A stretch of 64,000 bases of DNA from Thelephora terrestris. Taxonomy: Eukaryota; Basidiomycota; Agaricomycetes; Thelephorales; Thelephoraceae. Positions 41,401-51,520 of this stretch are shown in pieces. The first letter of the stretch is position 1. Each line of letters starts with the position of its first letter. The stretch covers positions 707,746 through 771,745 of the forward strand of contig WIUZ02000020.1 in NCBI GenBank assembly GCA_015956445.1, in the 5' to 3' direction. The position numbers and the translations under genes were made by a program. Below the pieces are notes generated by a model. It was not told the DNA's origin and searched no databases. It saw nothing but the letters and a program-made list of their open reading frames with translations.

Positions 41401-42507
41401 AGGGCCTTGTCGATGAACCCAGGGAGTGTGCGAGATATGGGGGATCTGAATTGGCGCGAAATACTGTGGGTCAAAGCTACCTCTCTCTTCGTCGGTCCAG
41501 GCGAAGGCGGTATTGTGGGTGCAGACGATCCACTCAGCAAGCTTGACTTCTTCAGGGAGAAGGAGATCTCTTCCTAAGTCCATCTGGTCTCGTCGTTCTT
41601 GGGTGAGGCGACCAGTAGGGACGAAGTCGGGAGGACGAGTTGGAAGCGGGGGCATGCCTGCTAGGGGATCGGGATGGTCTCGACGAGTGATCCGGAAGTT
41701 CTCGGGGAGGGTGGTCGCGACGGGTCGAGTCTTATTGGCTACCTTCTTATAGGCGAAGGCTGAGGCAAGGTAGGGGTCGTCGGGAGGGGATAGACTCTGG
41801 GCGTGACGGTCGGTATACCATTGGCTTAGAGCCGAGAACTGGTTGAGGGGACCGGGAGACGGGCTCGGGAGTGTTTCCTGGAGCGTAGCGAGAGCAGAGG
41901 AGAGAGTACGTCGAGAGGGGGAAGTGGAGAGAAGGGAGACAAAGGATACAAGTGGGCTCTCGGGGGACTGCGTGCTCGTGGGGAGACACTCGCGCGAGAA
42001 TGGTACGGGAGGAGAGCGAGAGGGGGTATCTGGAGGATAAACGTAATGATCAACAGAAACGGGATGGAGAGAAACGGAATCTATGTCTACGGAAGCGGAA
42101 GTAAAAGGGGAATGCTCAGGGGAAACAGAAAACGAAGCGGGAGAAACGGAACCGGGAGGAGAAAACAGTCGAGAGAAAGTGAAAACAGAGTGGGAAGGAA
42201 CTGGAGGAGAGTGGGACGATCGCGAAGAATCTACAGACAAGGAAGAACTGGAAGAGGAACAAGAGTCAAAAGGAGAGAAAACTACCGAGGAACGAGAGGG
42301 AAACTGGTGAGATGGAAAGGAGGAGAAAGAGGGTATATGGCCTGGAAGACCACGGGAGGAAACACGGACGGAAGACGATTCTGCGGGGCTGGGATGAGGA
42401 GGATAGCGAAGGGGAAGATGGGTATCGGGATGCTTCGCCGGTACAGAATCGTCTAGTGTTGAAAATTTGCGGACTGTGCGTTTCCGTGTTTCTCGGGAGG
42501 GCAGCAA
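38449..42507 (-). CDS. pol: gypsy Pol: reverse transcriptase, RNase H, integrase
   Basis: 1352 codons without a stop. After a Ser/Pro-rich start, the RT has WFCVYKKDGKSLRLVHSLEP, motif A LDLYVSFDQRQ and the catalytic FADD box (QPFADDVPIKGP, about residues 513-524). RNase H follows (ILAVDSCMNGAGY, SQAKLELYGL, IVEMDAKF, ADGLSRR). The integrase has an HHCC zinc region (HDNLGHKG...CRECQFRQ), a D-D35-E core (Asp in HIDTF about 1022, Asp in TDNGTAY about 1080, Glu in GIIESKHF about 1115) and a basic C-terminal barrel (PGALVLVRNNRIE...KPRYTGPM). The reading frame overlaps the protease frame by 55 nt in the -1 register, with the heptamer A-AAT-TTT (42468-42462) directly before the protease stop. It looks catalytically complete. 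Only flanking gag frames show damage. Confidence 0.92.
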   Translation of the reverse strand: MLPSRETRKRTVRKFSTLDDSVPAKHPDTHLPLRYPPHPSPAESSSVRVSSRGLPGHIPSFSSFPSHQFPSRSSVVFSPFDSCSSSSSSLSVDSSRSSHSPPVPSHSVFTFSRLFSPPGSVSPASFSVSPEHSPFTSASVDIDSVSLHPVSVDHYVYPPDTPSRSPPVPFSRECLPTSTQSPESPLVSFVSLLSTSPSRRTLSSALATLQETLPSPSPGPLNQFSALSQWYTDRHAQSLSPPDDPYLASAFAYKKVANKTRPVATTLPENFRITRRDHPDPLAGMPPLPTRPPDFVPTGRLTQERRDQMDLGRDLLLPEEVKLAEWIVCTHNTAFAWTDEERGSFDPQYFAPIQIPHISHTPWVHRQGPIPRGILNDVTKIIEDKWRSGVYEPSSSSYNSRWFCVYKKDGKSLRLVHSLEPLNAVTIRNAAMPPYTDVVAEDFAARSIYTTLDLYVSFDQRQLHPSSRDMTTFNTPLGPFRLTVLPMGWTNSPAVLQGDITHILRPEIPHCTQPFADDVPIKGPRTRYELPDGTFETIPDNPGIRRFVWEHFESVHRIIQRVKAYGATFSGKKAFIGVPRADILGHICTYDGRIADSSRIRAIENWPVPTNVSEVRAFLGTCGVLRIFIKDYTLIARPLIQLTRKDEPFAIGPEHLQAIATLKSAIANSPALRPIDYDSENPVILAVDSCMNGAGYIIFQIGDDKKRYPSRFGSITFNERESRYSQAKLELYGLFRALKQTQLYTIGVKRLIVEMDAKFIKGMLNNPTLHPNDAINRWIAAILLFDFELVHVPAEKHTGADGLSRRPRASDDPLPDEGDDLEDWIDSQSGFFIEATSPPSLFDSAPPLSLVSSHIATEDPDLDPESSLSSSFPPAEKAGEIPRSEKALRREAKLSKIRHFLTTLERPPDLSDQEYRQFIRQAYDYFILDSRLFRKHRDGYSQLVPPPDARYPLIEYAHDNLGHKGVFATTRNLLIRFWWPFLNEDVRWFVKTCRECQFRQTEYFFIPPMVPDVPSLFRKAHIDTFLMPKVGNYRYVIHARCAMTSYPEGHATTSDSHSVIADFIFQDILCRWGALDELVTDNGTAYIAALDLIAARYGIRHIRISGYNSRANGIIESKHFDVREAVMKTCKGNESKWRQVLPLVFWAERVTVRKATGYSPYYMVHGVHPLLPFDILEATYLAPTQDFGVSTEELIAIRAQQLAKRPEDLATMRQLVTQSRIKNLERFEKEHASRIIDFDFKPGALVLVRNNRIEEALNRKTKPRYTGPMVVVRKTIGTSYVIAELDGSQAQLRVAGFRLIPYFPRTRATVPIVPDVLDDEFDSTEDDPEDTLYFGSLDSDSSTYIHLDAPSL

Positions 42508-43577
42508 GAGGCTCTATTAGGACGAGGCTCCGTCGCGAAGACGTAGGGAGTACCGGTGCTAGGGTCTTTGACGTGGATCTCGTGGTTCCCGCCGGAACGG
42601 CTGACTTCCGAGCAGTTCACGACGTCAAAGAAGGGTCTTCCTAGCAGGACTTCAAAGGGAGCGTCGTCTACGACCTGGATCTGGAGGTGAATCGTGATAG
42701 GTCCAAGCTTGACCGGGTGATTCTCGATGAGTCCTAGAGTCGTGGTCCTAGAGGAGTTAGCAGACTCCATGGACATAGCCTTGTTTGCTGCGATAGGTGC
42801 TTTGATGCGTTCCCAGATGTCTTTTCGCATGACTACTATCTGTGCTCCACCGTCGAGGATGCATTCGGGCTCAACGCCGGGCGCGAAGGTGGGACGAATG
42901 ACGCGAAGAGGTAGGGAGGCCGCGGCGGCAGACGAAGCCGGGTCGTACTTCACGAGATCGAAGTAGACGGAAGACGGGAGAGAACCGCTAGTCGTAGCAC
43001 CGTTCGGGAGGTCGTCGTCGTCGATTTCCACTAAGTTGGCTGATACCTTCTTTGAAGTAACGAGGTCCTTCATATGTCGACGGACGTCGGAAGATACAGC
43101 GAGAAGCTCGCGACTGCTGAGGGTTACCTTCGCATCGAGCACCCGATTGGCGATATCGGAGGTGTTAACGTCTGTCTCGATGGCGGCTTGGTAACGGGAC
43201 TTAGGTTCCTCGGCAGTGGGCTTGGCGGGAATCGAGACGGGACGCATGGGTCCTTGTGAACGTGGGATAGGGAGAGCTCCAGCGCGAACTCCAGGTCTTC
43301 CGAAGACGTTAGGGGTAGGAGGAGTGGGCTCAGAAGTCGAGAGCTGGGACGTCGAGGGCTGAGATGGCTTAGAGCAGACCTGATCGGGAGTGGAGCGGGA
43401 GCTGGCTGAGACTGGGCGAGAGGGGGAAACTGGGAGGAGGAAGAGGAGGGAACGTTCACAGAGGGACTCTTGGGGGGAGGAGGAGTGGGAGACGACCGTC
43501 TCTCCTAGGAGGGCCGACTCTCCTGGCGATCTCAACACCGTCGAACTGCACCTTCTTGGAACCCTTCTCGACTGCAA
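42453..43577 (-). CDS. gypsy protease region
   Basis: The frame covers a Pro/Ser linker, a conserved helical part (YQAAIETDVNTSDIANRVLD, LSSRELLAVSSDVRRHMKDLV) and a retropepsin-like domain, with ECILDGGAQIVVM (catalytic Asp in the D-G-G box, about residue 236) and VLLGRPFFDVVN as the second conserved strand. It ends in TAG at 42455-42453, six bases past the slippery heptamer. Its frame is +1 relative to Gag, and another open frame lies between (43459-43124), so either indels have accumulated in the linker or the ORFs are separate. Retropepsin cleaves the Gag-Pol precursor. Confidence 0.75.
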   Translation of the reverse strand: MQSRRVPRRCSSTVLRSPGESALLGETVVSHSSSPQESLCERSLLFLLPVSPSRPVSASSRSTPDQVCSKPSQPSTSQLSTSEPTPPTPNVFGRPGVRAGALPIPRSQGPMRPVSIPAKPTAEEPKSRYQAAIETDVNTSDIANRVLDAKVTLSSRELLAVSSDVRRHMKDLVTSKKVSANLVEIDDDDLPNGATTSGSLPSSVYFDLVKYDPASSAAAASLPLRVIRPTFAPGVEPECILDGGAQIVVMRKDIWERIKAPIAANKAMSMESANSSRTTTLGLIENHPVKLGPITIHLQIQVVDDAPFEVLLGRPFFDVVNCSEVSRSGGNHEIHVKDPSTGTPYVFATEPRPNRASCCPPEKHGNAQSANFQH

Positions 43578-45315
43578 GAACCTGGGCCTCGCGGAGTGAG
43601 TCGATCTGAGCCTGTATCATCGAGAGCTGCTCATCGGTGTTGTCGGTGCTATCGGGACAGTTCGCGAAGTTGCACGAAGACTCGTGAGGAGAGACGTCAA
43701 ACTCGAAGATACATTCGTCGAGAGTTTCCAGGTAGTGGGTAGAAACGACTTCTGGGGCGGGAGCCTCTCGTTGAATGCCTTCTGAGTTCCACCAGTTGTC
43801 AACACGCTCGCGCATGTTCTTACCGGGGATATGACGAGGGGGGAATCGGCCGTCTGGGAGCGCAATCTTCCCGAAGTCGTTGCGAATGACTCTGCCGTCG
43901 CGCATATACTCGAGAGCTAGTGGACAGTCGCGCACGAAATGGTCAGGCTCGCTACAAAACATGCAGTTCTGCTGATACTGCTGCTGGTAGTGATCTGAAC
44001 GCTGTGGAGCCTGGTAGGGCTCCGGGCGTTGTGCGGACTGGGGGTTCCACCGGGGGGTACTCTGATAAGCTCCTCCCGGAGCGGGACGAGGAGTATCTGG
44101 GCGATAGCGAGGAGCGGGAGGATTCGCGGGAGGGGTACGAGGACGCTGAGTATGAGCATTGGAGGTGAAAACACGGGTGAGGTCGGAGACAGCCTGGAGG
44201 AGCTGGCCGACGGTGTCCTGCTCTTGCTTTACGATCGTAGTAGTAGCTGGCTGAGCCTCGTCTGCGAGGACGAACAAGGCAGCCTCGTGAATGTCGTCGA
44301 ACTCGTATCCCTCACTCGGGACGGTGTCGGGGACCTTAATCGCGAGACGTCGCCTGATAGACTGGCGAACGTCGAGAGGGAAGCCCTGGAGATAGAGCCC
44401 GTTGCGCTCGTGCTCGGAGAGACGATTCCTTCGGAGGAGATAGGTGGAGTAGGTAACGAAGCGACGGAAGTATCGTCCGAGATCGTCGCGAGACATGTCG
44501 TTGAGACGCTGGGTCCTCTCTAAGAGACGCTGCATATCGCCTCTAGAGTACCGGCGGTCGCTACCGAGATGTGGGTAACACTTAGCAACTTCTGCCTGGA
44601 ATTGCTTGAGCGTGGGGTTACCCTCATCGACAACGGAAGGGAGGTAGCGCCAAGAGGCACTCTCTGGGCCTGCGTAGCGTATAGCCCATCGAATAGCATC
44701 CTTATCGGCGAGGCCAGCGCGAGCAGCGAGCTCTGCGACATCGATAAAGAACTCGTCGAAGAAGTCTGCATCGTCTGAAAATTTGGGGGCCTCGCGGTTG
44801 CCCGGCATAGGCATGTTTACTGTAGTCATAGCTGGAACTGGTGGCGGGACGATTGGCGCGAGGGGAGGGATGGGGGATTCTGGTCGTGACACGGGTGGGA
44901 GGGTGGGAGATAACTGGGCTGGTGTCAAGATGAGAGGAGAATCCGGGGCTACAGACGATAGAGGAGAGGTGGGATGCGAGATAGGCTCGAGAACTGGAGA
45001 GGGGGGAAGATAGTCGTGTGCTGCTGTCGGAGACGAAGGGGGGGTGCTGAAAGGTGAATCCTCAGAGTCGGAAGGCGGGAGGGGAGTAGAAGTGGCGGCA
45101 GGCAAATTTTGTCGGGCAGAGATGATGTTATCGATGGCGGTGAGGATATCCTGAGTTTCAACAGCAGCTATCTGGGCAACGAGAAGATCTTCCCTGGCTC
45201 GGGAGAGAGTCGCGAGTTCGTGAGCTCGAGCGCGAGTAAGAACTGGGGTAGGACGAGTAGGCTGATGACGCGCGCTCGTGCACGTCCTCGGGGAATGACT
45301 GATGTCTTCTAACAA
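43456..45315 (-). CDS. gag: gypsy Gag
   Basis: 619 codons from the ATG at 45315, 40 bp inside the 5' LTR boundary. A variable Pro-rich first third is followed by a capsid-like part (PGNREAPKFSDDADFFDEFF, DKDAIRWAIRYAGPESASWR, DLGRYFRRFVTYSTYL). The CCHC zinc knuckle CMFCSEPDHFVRDCP lies at about residues 450-464. Gag forms the particle and binds genomic RNA through the knuckle. The frame ends after PPRRDGRLPLLLPPRVPL in a C-rich stretch, where a base may have been gained or lost, because comparable linkers should lead on into the protease. Confidence 0.85.
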   Translation of the reverse strand: MLEDISHSPRTCTSARHQPTRPTPVLTRARAHELATLSRAREDLLVAQIAAVETQDILTAIDNIISARQNLPAATSTPLPPSDSEDSPFSTPPSSPTAAHDYLPPSPVLEPISHPTSPLSSVAPDSPLILTPAQLSPTLPPVSRPESPIPPLAPIVPPPVPAMTTVNMPMPGNREAPKFSDDADFFDEFFIDVAELAARAGLADKDAIRWAIRYAGPESASWRYLPSVVDEGNPTLKQFQAEVAKCYPHLGSDRRYSRGDMQRLLERTQRLNDMSRDDLGRYFRRFVTYSTYLLRRNRLSEHERNGLYLQGFPLDVRQSIRRRLAIKVPDTVPSEGYEFDDIHEAALFVLADEAQPATTTIVKQEQDTVGQLLQAVSDLTRVFTSNAHTQRPRTPPANPPAPRYRPDTPRPAPGGAYQSTPRWNPQSAQRPEPYQAPQRSDHYQQQYQQNCMFCSEPDHFVRDCPLALEYMRDGRVIRNDFGKIALPDGRFPPRHIPGKNMRERVDNWWNSEGIQREAPAPEVVSTHYLETLDECIFEFDVSPHESSCNFANCPDSTDNTDEQLSMIQAQIDSLREAQVLAVEKGSKKVQFDGVEIARRVGPPRRDGRLPLLLPPRVPL

Positions 45316-45355
45316 GGAGGTGACGTTCTGAACCGGTCCGGCGTGGGTTCCAAAA
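45316..45355 (-). promoter_or_regulatory. gypsy leader with primer-site candidate
   Basis: Reading from the 5' LTR inward, the sense strand begins TTTTGGAACCCACGCCGG. TGGAACCCACG has the TGG start expected of a site that pairs with a tRNA CCA end. I cannot name the tRNA. Confidence 0.4.
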
Positions 45356-46658
45356 TGAACTACCCAGTCTCGCTAAGTCGTGGGAACACGTAGCAAGAAG
45401 AGGGAGCTGAAGGGTGTGGGTGACCGGTTGTGCAGACGTCGGTAGGGTAAAGCAGGTAGAGGTAGGGAGGAGTAGGGAGAGTAGGGAGAAGTAGGGAGAA
45501 GTAGGGAGAAGTAGGGAGGGAATAGGAAGTGGTGGCAATAGAGTAGAGTCTCAATAGACAAGCGTCGCGACGAAGAGGGTCGCGGCGGGATAGGTGGCTA
45601 AGAAGGAAGCTATCAGCGCGAGACGAGAGGAACGAGAGAATACCTGAGACGAGAAGAAACTAGTAGAGGTGGTGAACACTGCGTTCGCCACGAAGAGCTA
45701 AGAGCTGAGCACTGCGCTCAAGACTGGAGTAGAGCACTGCGCTCGCGAGACGAGTAGAGAAGGTCGAGAAGCACTGCGCTTCACGTCGAGAGAAGTCGAG
45801 ACGAGGAAAGAGAAAAGCTAGAGGGTTCTTCGAGCACTGCGCTCAAAGAGAACTTGGTCGCGAGGAACGAAGAGTGTTGAGGGCTTTAGACAGCGCAAGG
45901 CTGAGTTGAACTTTAGAGGGAAAGGGGAACTGCACTTCGTTATTCGAACCAGGCCTATCTACTGACACTTATATAGTGGGTAGAGAGAGGTCGAAAGTAG
46001 AACATGAAAAGAGGGAGAAAGAGAAGTGAACAAGCGAACGTCGCGAGAGAACGGGAGTCGTGAAGGTCGTGAAGGGCGTAGGGAGGTCATACAAAGCGAA
46101 GAGCGGATCGGATAGAGAGAACAAGAACGCGGGAGGAACGAACAAGGCGGCGGGAAGGGGTGAGGGAGGAATGAAGGCATCGTGGGAAACTACGAAGCTA
46201 CAGAATGGATGATCGAACCAAGACGTCAAAGATGGCTGAAGTGGAACAGGCGGGAGTCGGGCAACGCGGCGAGAGGATCGGGGCGGCGTCGACGTGCAAC
46301 AAAGGAGCGGGAGGCCAGTGTTCCAGAGTCGGGACGACGGACCGATGCGGGGGATCCGAACAACGACGAACAAAGGGGTCGAGTCATTGTCGAGAGGCGG
46401 AAGTGATCGGAGGGCACGCGGGATCGGGGAAGCCGGACTCGGAATGTGGACTTAGAGAGTTTTGGTGAAGTCCAGACGGGCGGGAGGTCGCGAGGACTGG
46501 CGGGAGACTGGCGAGAGTCGATGGAGCGTCAGGTCGAGGAGGGAGGCTCGCGATACGTCGCGACACAGGGCAGGCAGGTGGGGAAGGGACCCGAATCGCT
46601 GGAGGGAGGATGGGTGATGGATCTGAGTCGGAGGGCCAGGGAAAACGGAGTCAGGTCA
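45356..46658 (-). repeat. gypsy 5' LTR
   Basis: 1303 bp, the pair of 34563-35867, with only a small number of substitutions and short indels between them. It has the same five ACTGC-loop hairpins (about 45674-45846). The low divergence indicates a fairly recent insertion. Confidence 0.92.
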
Positions 46659-49600
46659 ACGTCAAAGACAACCCTCCTCAACCCCCCATCTCACCAACTC
46701 CTCCAATTGAACTTGAGAGGTTCAGAACGGAGGCAGATGAGTTTGGGCGTTTTAGAGTCTATAATCGAGTCCGATATCAGAACTCTCTAACACACCCATC
46801 CCAGATCACAACGACTTTATAGAATCTGGGGAAACTCACCAAGCATGCGCAGATAATCTTGCTTCCGGTCTCCGGATGCCAAATGGGTTTATGACAGGTT
46901 TATCCAGCCTGATGGGCCTGTTTGTGAATGCAACCGTCGCCCTCCTTATTCAGTGGTTCTGTTCACACTGGGGGCAGGGGTTGGTTTACTGAGTCAGTAA
47001 GTGTGAGTAAATCACAAGTAAATGGAAAAAGAACCTAGCAAAATACTTGCCTGGCAAGCGCAAAGCAAATTCACAATTTACTGAGCCAATTTACCTGCAA
47101 TTTACTGGGTTCAGTATGCGCTCAGTATGTTTACAGTTTACTGGGTCATGTGACCACAGTTTCCCTGTTCGGTAAACCTTGGAAAAATTCACGATTTGCT
47201 GACTAAATTTACCTGCAATTTACTGAGCCACTTGCCCAATCAGTATGTTTTCAATTTGCTGAGTGGTTTGATCACGGTTTACTGGACTCAGTAAACTGGA
47301 AAAAAACCAAACTGGTTTACTGACGATGTCCCTGATTGGTCAATTTTAAAAATAACCGAAAATTTACCTGGATGTGTCATTGTCAGTAAACTGCAAGTTT
47401 TCTTTCAGTAAATTGGAAATACATGTCAGGTAAACTGGGAAAACACGTGACAATTTGATTATGGTTTACTGGACTCAGTAAATCACAAAAAAACCTAACC
47501 GGTTTACTGACGATGTACCTGATTGGCTAATTTGAAAAAACTCGAAAATTTACCAGGACGTGTCTTTATCACTAAACTGCAAGTTTTCTTTCAGTAAATC
47601 GCAAGTACACGTAAAGTAAACCAGAAAACACGTAAACTTTGAATTTACTTACAGTTTACACGTGTTTTCTGGTTTACTTTACGTGTACTTGCGATTTACT
47701 GAAAGAAAACTTGCAGTTTAGTGATAAAGACACGTCCTGGTAAATTTTCGAGTTTTTTTCAAATTAGCCAATCAGGTACATCGTCAGTAAACCGGTTAGG
47801 TTTTTTGTGATTTACTGAGTCCAGTAACCATAATCAAATTGTCACGTGTTTTCCCAGTTTACCTGACATGTATTTCCAATTTACTGAAAGAAAACTTGCA
47901 GTTTACTGACAATGACACATCCAGGTAAATTTTCGGTTATTTTTAAAATTGACCAATCAGGGACATCGTCAGTAAACCAGTTTGGTTTTTTTCCAGTTTA
48001 CTGAGTCCAGTAAACTGTGATCAAACCACTCAGCAAATTGAAAACATACTGATTGGGCAAGTGGCTCAGTAAATTGCAGGTAAATTTAGTCAGCAAATCG
48101 TGAATTTTTCCAAGGTTTACCGAACAGGGAAACTGTGGTCACATGACCCAGTAAACTGTAAACATACTGAGCGCATACTGAACCCAGTAAATTGCAGGTA
48201 AATTGGCTCAGTAAATTGTGAATTTGCTTTGCGCTTGCCAGGCAAGTATTTTGCTAGGTTCTTTTTCCATTTACTTGTGATTTACTCACACTTTACTGAC
48301 TCAGTAAACCAACCCTGCCCCAGTGTCAGGACCGGTCACAAGTCCACAGCCGATGTTCAACGCCTGATCGACGACGTCATCTTACACAAGGACTTCAAGG
48401 CCGAGGAACTCCAGGGTGTTAAACTGGCTAGTGAGCTCAAGAAGCTTGATGCCTTTGAGTCGAGCCTCGAAGGTCAGGGGTGGAACAAGGCCAACGTCAA
48501 GATCTCCGTGCCATGTCCCAAGGAGAAGGTTGCGAGTCAGACGCCATGGAGTTCGAGATCGAGGGACCTATATCGAGATCTGACGTCCATTATCAAGCAC
48601 GCCTGTCAGGATGAGGCAACAGCAGAGTCGTTTCACACGATGCCATTCGAGGAGAGATGGAGGCCGACAAGTGACGCACCATCAATCCGACTGTACGGAG
48701 AAGCGTATACCTCAGATGAGATGATCACTGCGTATCAAGAAGTTCAGAACCTTCCCCCAGATCCAGACCACCCTGATGCCGAGAGTGTTGTGGTGGAAAT
48801 GGCTCCGTACTCAGATGCGACAATGCTTGCACAGTTTGGAACCGCATCCCTATGGCCTGTCTATTTTATTTTGGGAACCTCTCCAAATATATCCGCTGCC
48901 AGCCCTCCTCGCATGCGGCTCATGGGGCCTATTTTCCTTCGGTATGTTTATTTACGTTACACTCTCTATAGATCATCAATAACTGATATGTGACATAGCT
49001 GACTCGTTTTCCGATTGGTATCAAGAGAAATTTGACATCGTTCCCTCGGCCGCAAATCACGCACTGTAAACGAGAGCTTGTTCAGGCGCTCTGGTTGCTG
49101 ATTCTCAGTTCCCCTGACTTCATACATGCGTATCAATTCGGGATTTTTATCTGCTTCGCTGACCAGGTAATCCGTCGCGTGTTCCCTCGGTTCTTTGCAT
49201 ATATGGCCGATTACCCAGAGAAGTAAGTCCCAAATCCACATCTATCTCAAGTTTATCTTATTGACGCTATGTACATTTGGAAGAGTGCTTCTAACATGTG
49301 TGCGGAATATGGGTACATGTCCATGTCCACGATGTCTCATCAAGAAAGAGTACATCAAGGGCCTGGGGACCACAGTCGACAGACAAGAAGGGCGAAGCTT
49401 CGGGAATGTAATGAAAGGTACCGGGCCCAAGTCGAAAGAGCACGGGAGATCATCTACAAAAAGGGGTATGCTGTCAATTCGAAGGCTGTCAACAGTGTGA
49501 TTGGCTCGGAATCATTTACACCAACGCGTGTGAGTAGATTGACCCCTATCAAAATGAGTGCAATATTAATTACGTTGCAGAGCGCATTCATTTCGGCCCT

Positions 49601-51520
49601 TGATAAGTTTGGGCAGAAGTTTTTCTCTCTCTTTGTTGTGGACCTCATGCACGAATTCGAACTGGGTGTTTGGAAGGCCGTACTAATACACCTTCTCCGG
49701 ATCCTCTACACCCAAGGCCCAGGGGTCGTTGTGGAATTGACCGTCGGTGAGTTGGCAATTGTCACTTGCTTTTTTCCTTGTTTTGATGTGTATAGATTCC
49801 GACAGGTTCCAACGTTCGGGCTTGACACGATCCGAAAATTCTCCAACAACGTCTCGGCAATGAAAAAACTTGCGGCCCGAGATTTTGAAGACATCTTACA
49901 GGTACGTTCACAACTGGCGGTGATACGATTGACTCATATATTTCAGTGTATTATCCCAGATTGAGGGGCTGCTGCCCAGAAAGGACGAGAAGGTCGTCCT
50001 TGACCTTGTCTTCATCCTTTCCACTTGGCATGCATATGCCAAGCTACGCCTTCACACCGACCACACACTGGCCTCCTTCGACGCCCTGACGAAACCACTT
50101 GGAACTGCCCTCGCTACTTCAGTGGAAAGTTTAGCGACAACTTTGACACCAAGGAGCTTCCGAAGGAGGCTGAGGCTCGGAAGCGAGTGCGACCACTGAC
50201 AGGAAGACAAACAGGAAGGCATCATCTGGTAAAGCAAAGTTCAACCTCTCCACCTACAAACTTCACGCCCTGGGAGATTACGCCGACACTATCCGTCAGC
50301 GAGGAACAACCGATTCGTATAGCACAGATGGTAAGATTTTGCTACACGTCTACTTTATGATATACTAATCAGTTAATTAGGGTGAATGCGAGCATAGGCG
50401 TGTCAAACGCTTCTATGCTCGTACAAACCATCGACTGGTTGCTAAGTCGATTAGCAATCAAGAAGCACGTCAACGTCTTTTGGAAGACTTACGAAGAAAA
50501 AGAATGGCCAGTGGTGCTTCCAATGAAGATCCTCCCAACGTCTCTTCAGCCTCAAGCTACGCCATGTCAAAGCCCTGGAAGGAGAGCAGAACTGTTCGCA
50601 ACTGGGTGCCTGAACAAGGCCAGATCCTTTATTCAGGTGGGTATGCACATCTTCTATACCAATCACCAACTAAACACACCCTTAGGACTTTCTCTGGAAT
50701 CTCAAGAGCCACGCTTTGTTGCAGCTACTCTCCCAGGATGACGAGCCACCAGTGAAGACATATTGAATACTGATATTGGCAAGGGCGGCAAGATATCTGT
50801 TCACAAGACGCTTCGCATCAACTACACGGCATACGACCTCCAGGCATTCGGACGTCATCAACCTTCGCACACGCCCTGACATTATGACTACTTCCCCCAA
50901 CCACGATCGCTCCCACCCTTATCGATACGGCCGGGTGATTGATATATTCACTGTTCCCATCCACTACAGGGGACAAAGAGGACCGTTGGTGATTCCAGAA
51001 GGCAGGAGATCAAAGTCATTTGGGTGCGCTGGTTTGAACAGGATCTCACTTACGAGGACGGCTTCTCTCACCTTCGCATCCCACGCCTGCAATTCGTCAA
51101 CCCTAATGACGCCACTGAGTGGCACAGTTTTATATCGCCGTCCGAAGTCCTGCGTGCCAGCCACATAATTCCGGCCTTCAAATGGGACCTCATGGATCCT
51201 CAGCCCTTCCTGAAGAGTCTCACGCGGTCAGGTTCCTCATGGACGACTGGAATTATTATTATGTGAATATGTAAGTGCTGCCTCATACTACCTCCTTATC
51301 TGTCCGCAATCTAATTCCTTCTCCACAGATTTGTTGATCGTGATATGTTCATGCGGTATCGTGGTGGGGTCGGGCACCTCTACATGCGTGCAATCGAGGT
51401 TTGGCTTGCCGAGACGGGATGGGTGCCGATGACGCCTAACATCCAGTGCATCGGACTCAGATATCGGCCCAGAGGACAGCGAGGACAACGAAAATGAAGA
51501 CTCAGATGATGGCCGCGAAG
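46659..51520 (+). pseudogene. Plavaka-type (CACTA group) transposase, decayed
   Basis: Pieces in order are: PPIELERFRTEADEFGRFRVYN (46700-46770); after MITE U, RTGHKSTADVQRLIDDVILH (48331 on), PFEERWRPTSD and FGTASLWPVYF (to 48945); then RELVQALWLLILSSPDF, RRVFPRFFAYMADYPEK, CPCPRCLIKKEYIKGLGT, IIYKKGYAVNSKAVNSVI, FVVDLMHEFELGVWKAVLIHLLR (49640-49700), FRQVPTFGLDTIRKFSNNVS and FDTKELPKEAEAR; finally HRRVKRFYART (50400), WVRWFEQDLTYEDGF (51020) and FVDRDMFMRYRGG (51330-51370). This is the order of the large transposases of basidiomycete Plavaka elements. Several real introns remain (for example the one ending at 51328). Numerous frameshifts and stops show that it is dead. The 5' part starts directly at the gypsy LTR, so the true N-terminus is missing. 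Confidence 0.8.
46966..48325. mobile_element. U, 1.36-kb palindromic CACTA-type MITE
   Basis: Ends CACTGGGGGCAGGGG and CCCTGCCCCAGTG, TSD TCA (46963-46965, 48326-48328). Two arms of about 680 bp are almost perfect inverted copies that meet near 47645. The words CAGTAAA and TTTACTG recur more than 20 times per arm. It has no coding capacity. It is inserted in the Plavaka pseudogene. Confidence 0.88.

Larger units (their letters stand above)
34563..46658 (-). mobile_element. Ty3/gypsy LTR retrotransposon with antisense gene
   Basis: LTRs are at 45356-46658 (5') and 34563-35867 (3'), 1303 and 1305 bp and nearly identical, with TG...CA ends in sense. Gag, protease and RT-RNaseH-integrase frames fill 45315-38449. 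A spliced gene on the opposite strand occupies 36049-37786 between pol and the 3' LTR. The 5-bp flanks (TCCGG left, ACGTC right) do not match, and different broken elements lie on the two sides. Confidence 0.9.

Noticed and set aside
34563-46658. Gypsy target duplication
   Set aside because: Flanking pentamers differ, so none can be claimed.
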